Shown one piece after another: positions 32,606 through 34,289 of a DNA stretch of 34,289 nt. Source of the DNA: CAZEDK01 sp964511025 (GTDB taxonomy: Bacteria; Patescibacteriota; Gracilibacteria; UBA1369; GWF2-33-10); assembly GCA_964511025.1 (NCBI GenBank), contig CAZEDK010000017.1:1-34289 (forward strand), read 5' to 3'. Positions within the stretch are counted from its first letter, which is position 1, and each line of letters begins with the position of its first letter. The notes under the pieces were generated by a model. The model did not search any database. It was not told the origin of the DNA and saw nothing but the letters and a program-made list of their open reading frames with translations. A program made the position numbers and the translations under genes.

Positions 32606-34228
32606 ATGAATACAAAGTACATTTTTGTTACAGGTGGAGTATGTTCTTCACTTGGAAAAGGAATAACAACAGCTTCAATAGGAGCCTTACTAAAAGCATC
32701 AGGAATAAAGGTTTTTACAATCAAACTCGATCCATATTTGAACGTTGATCCAGGGACAATGAATCCATTTCAACACGGAGAAGTTTATGTAACAAACGAT
32801 GGCGCGGAAACTGATCTTGACTTGGGACATTATGAAAGATTTATTGATGAAGATCTAAGTAAATTATCTACCGTCACAACGGGACAAGTCTACACCGAAG
32901 TACTGACAAAAGAACGAAAAGGAGAATTTCTTGGAGGCACTATTCAAATCATTCCACATATAACAAATGCAATTAGAGACAAAGTTTATCTCGCGGCAGC
33001 AAAAAGCAAAGCCGATATAGTACTTGTAGAAATTGGAGGAACGGTTGGCGATATAGAAGGTTTGCCATATTTGGAAACTTTGCGCCAAATAAGACATGAC
33101 TTAGGAAAGTCGAATACATTATTTGTTCATGTCACATTGCTTCCTTACCTCAAGGCGGCAAAAGAATTAAAAACCAAACCAACTCAAGCTTCAGTACGTG
33201 AACTTAGATCAATCGGTATCCAGCCCGATATAATAATGCTAAGAGCAGACTATTCTATTAATAAAGATATACTAAAAAAAGTATCTTTGTTCTGTGATGT
33301 CGATGAAAATGCAGTAATTCCAGCGCCGACACTCAAATCAATATACGAAGTCCCATTGAACTTGGAGAGATATGGACTAGCTGAAATAATAGCGACAAAG
33401 TTAGAAATTGGACAAATGAAGCCTGACCTAAGTGAATGGCAACATGTAGCTAACAAAATCATGCAAAAACGTGATAATTTACAAATTGCAATGGTCGTAA
33501 AATATGGAGGGCTGGAGGATGCATATTTAAGCGTAGTTGAATCTTTGAAAATTGCATGTTTTCAAAATGGTCGAGAACTTGATCTTAAGTGGATAGATGC
33601 CGAAAAACTTGAAGAAGGCGACGAAAAAACATGGGATGAACTTAAGCAATCTCATGGAATATTGGTACCAGGAGGGTTTGGTCTTCGTGGCACTGAAGGC
33701 AAAATACTTGCAGCCAAATATGCAAGAGAAAATGGAATTCCATATTTTGGCATTTGTCTTGGTTTACAATTAATGACTATCGAATATGCAAGATATATAC
33801 TGAAAGATCAAGAAATAACGTCTGAAGAATTCGATGAGCAGTGTAACAAACAAGATAAATACATCATACACTTTTTACCAGGACAAAATTTACACCGCGC
33901 AAAAGGAGGCACGCTTAGACTTGGAGCATACGCATGCAAAATAAAAACTAATACTTTGGCGCACACAATTTTTAAAAGCACAGAAATTTCTGAAAGACAC
34001 AGGCATCGATATGAAATTAATAATTTTTTCTTGAAAAAATTAGAAGGAACTGATTTTGTTGTATCCGGAACACATGAATATGGAGAAAACAATTATTTGG
34101 TAGAAATTGCAGAACTAAAAAATCACCCATTCATGATTGGCATACAATCACATCCAGAATTTTTATCAAGACCAAATAGACCTCATCCGCTATTTGATTA
34201 CTTTATTAAGGCGACGATTAAGAATTAA
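32606..34228 (+). CDS. pyrG: CTP synthase
   Basis: Makes CTP from UTP with ATP and glutamine. The N-terminal synthetase domain begins NTKYIFVTGGVCSSLGKGIT and contains LDPYLNVDPGTMNPFQHGEV and EIGGTVGDIEGLPYLETLRQ. The C-terminal class I glutamine amidotransferase domain has GGFGLRG, the nucleophile Cys in FGICLGLQ, and His-Pro-Glu in IQSHPEF. From the ATG at 32606 it is 540 aa, matching the family (about 535-550). An in-frame GTG at 32543 would add residues translated from the structured RNA and terminator, which I reject. Position directly behind a terminator suggests attenuation or read-through control. Confidence 0.97.
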   Translation: MNTKYIFVTGGVCSSLGKGITTASIGALLKASGIKVFTIKLDPYLNVDPGTMNPFQHGEVYVTNDGAETDLDLGHYERFIDEDLSKLSTVTTGQVYTEVLTKERKGEFLGGTIQIIPHITNAIRDKVYLAAAKSKADIVLVEIGGTVGDIEGLPYLETLRQIRHDLGKSNTLFVHVTLLPYLKAAKELKTKPTQASVRELRSIGIQPDIIMLRADYSINKDILKKVSLFCDVDENAVIPAPTLKSIYEVPLNLERYGLAEIIATKLEIGQMKPDLSEWQHVANKIMQKRDNLQIAMVVKYGGLEDAYLSVVESLKIACFQNGRELDLKWIDAEKLEEGDEKTWDELKQSHGILVPGGFGLRGTEGKILAAKYARENGIPYFGICLGLQLMTIEYARYILKDQEITSEEFDEQCNKQDKYIIHFLPGQNLHRAKGGTLRLGAYACKIKTNTLAHTIFKSTEISERHRHRYEINNFFLKKLEGTDFVVSGTHEYGENNYLVEIAELKNHPFMIGIQSHPEFLSRPNRPHPLFDYFIKATIKN

Positions 34229-34289
34229 TGGACCTAGGGTCTTGGCAAAAAATAAAACACCTACCTTGCACTATCTTTAGCTTTATTTT
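34229..34289. other. window end, nothing identified
   Basis: 61 bases after the pyrG stop, with no open frame, hairpin or promoter that I can support. Confidence 0.5.

Overview
Most likely organism. This is an AT-rich bacterial chromosome segment with short intergenic gaps, many small membrane proteins, a VirB2/TrbC-like small pilin, a MurE with a very short N-terminal domain and a stand-alone 16S gene. Together these suggest the Candidate Phyla Radiation (Patescibacteria), perhaps near Peregrinibacteria. The phylum guess comes from memory of such genomes, not from a search. UGA is an ordinary stop here: it ends trpS, the second AI-2E gene and the tmk-like gene, and it forms an ATGA overlap at 20729-20732. 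The recoded lineages (Gracilibacteria, Absconditabacteria) are therefore unlikely.

Layout. 1-656: tandem octamers, then a thymidylate-kinase-like gene. 657-2673: a solitary 16S rRNA on the minus strand with its own promoter and a 24-bp leader/trailer processing stem, but no 23S, 5S or tRNA beside it. 2674-6646 (+): WecG/TagA-type glycosyltransferase, dnaX, clpP and an EamA transporter. 6667-9017: a small exported protein (-), a 415-aa unknown (+) and a flavin reductase (-). 9198-13525 (+): pilin-like protein, AI-2E permease, a membrane protein with two GspF-N-like repeats, a degenerate Lgt-like protein and a small membrane protein. 13511-20953 (-): a tight run of HicB-like protein, small membrane protein, MurE, TruB, WecA/TagO-type transferase, DnaG, RpoD and GreA. 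20990-21404: a gap holding a 154-bp MITE. 21405-28786: unknown protein (+), rpsT (+), RsmF-like (-), a 595-aa exported unknown (+), priA (+) and a lipoprotein (-). 28968-34228: trpS, an AAA/DUF4143 ATPase, a second AI-2E permease (-), a rod-shaped structured RNA and pyrG.

How the genes fit together. Most genes are informational: replication (dnaX, dnaG, priA), transcription (rpoD, greA), translation (16S, rpsT, trpS, truB, RsmF), proteolysis (clpP) and nucleotide supply (tmk-like, pyrG). Envelope genes are interleaved with them: murE, a WecA/TagO plus WecG/TagA pair that could build a surface-polymer linkage unit, an Lgt-like protein, a lipoprotein and a pilin.

Main unusual signals. (1) The 16S 3' end replaces the anti-Shine-Dalgarno CACCUCCUUA with CAUUCCCUUG, and no gene in the window has a Shine-Dalgarno motif. 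(2) A ~180-nt rod-like RNA of the size and shape of 6S RNA lies against the pyrG start codon. (3) A miniature transposon has GTAA ends and a 7/8-bp target duplication. (4) Short tandem repeats have expanded inside conserved genes (wecG, priA). (5) Two terminators lie inside the coding 3' ends of convergent neighbours.
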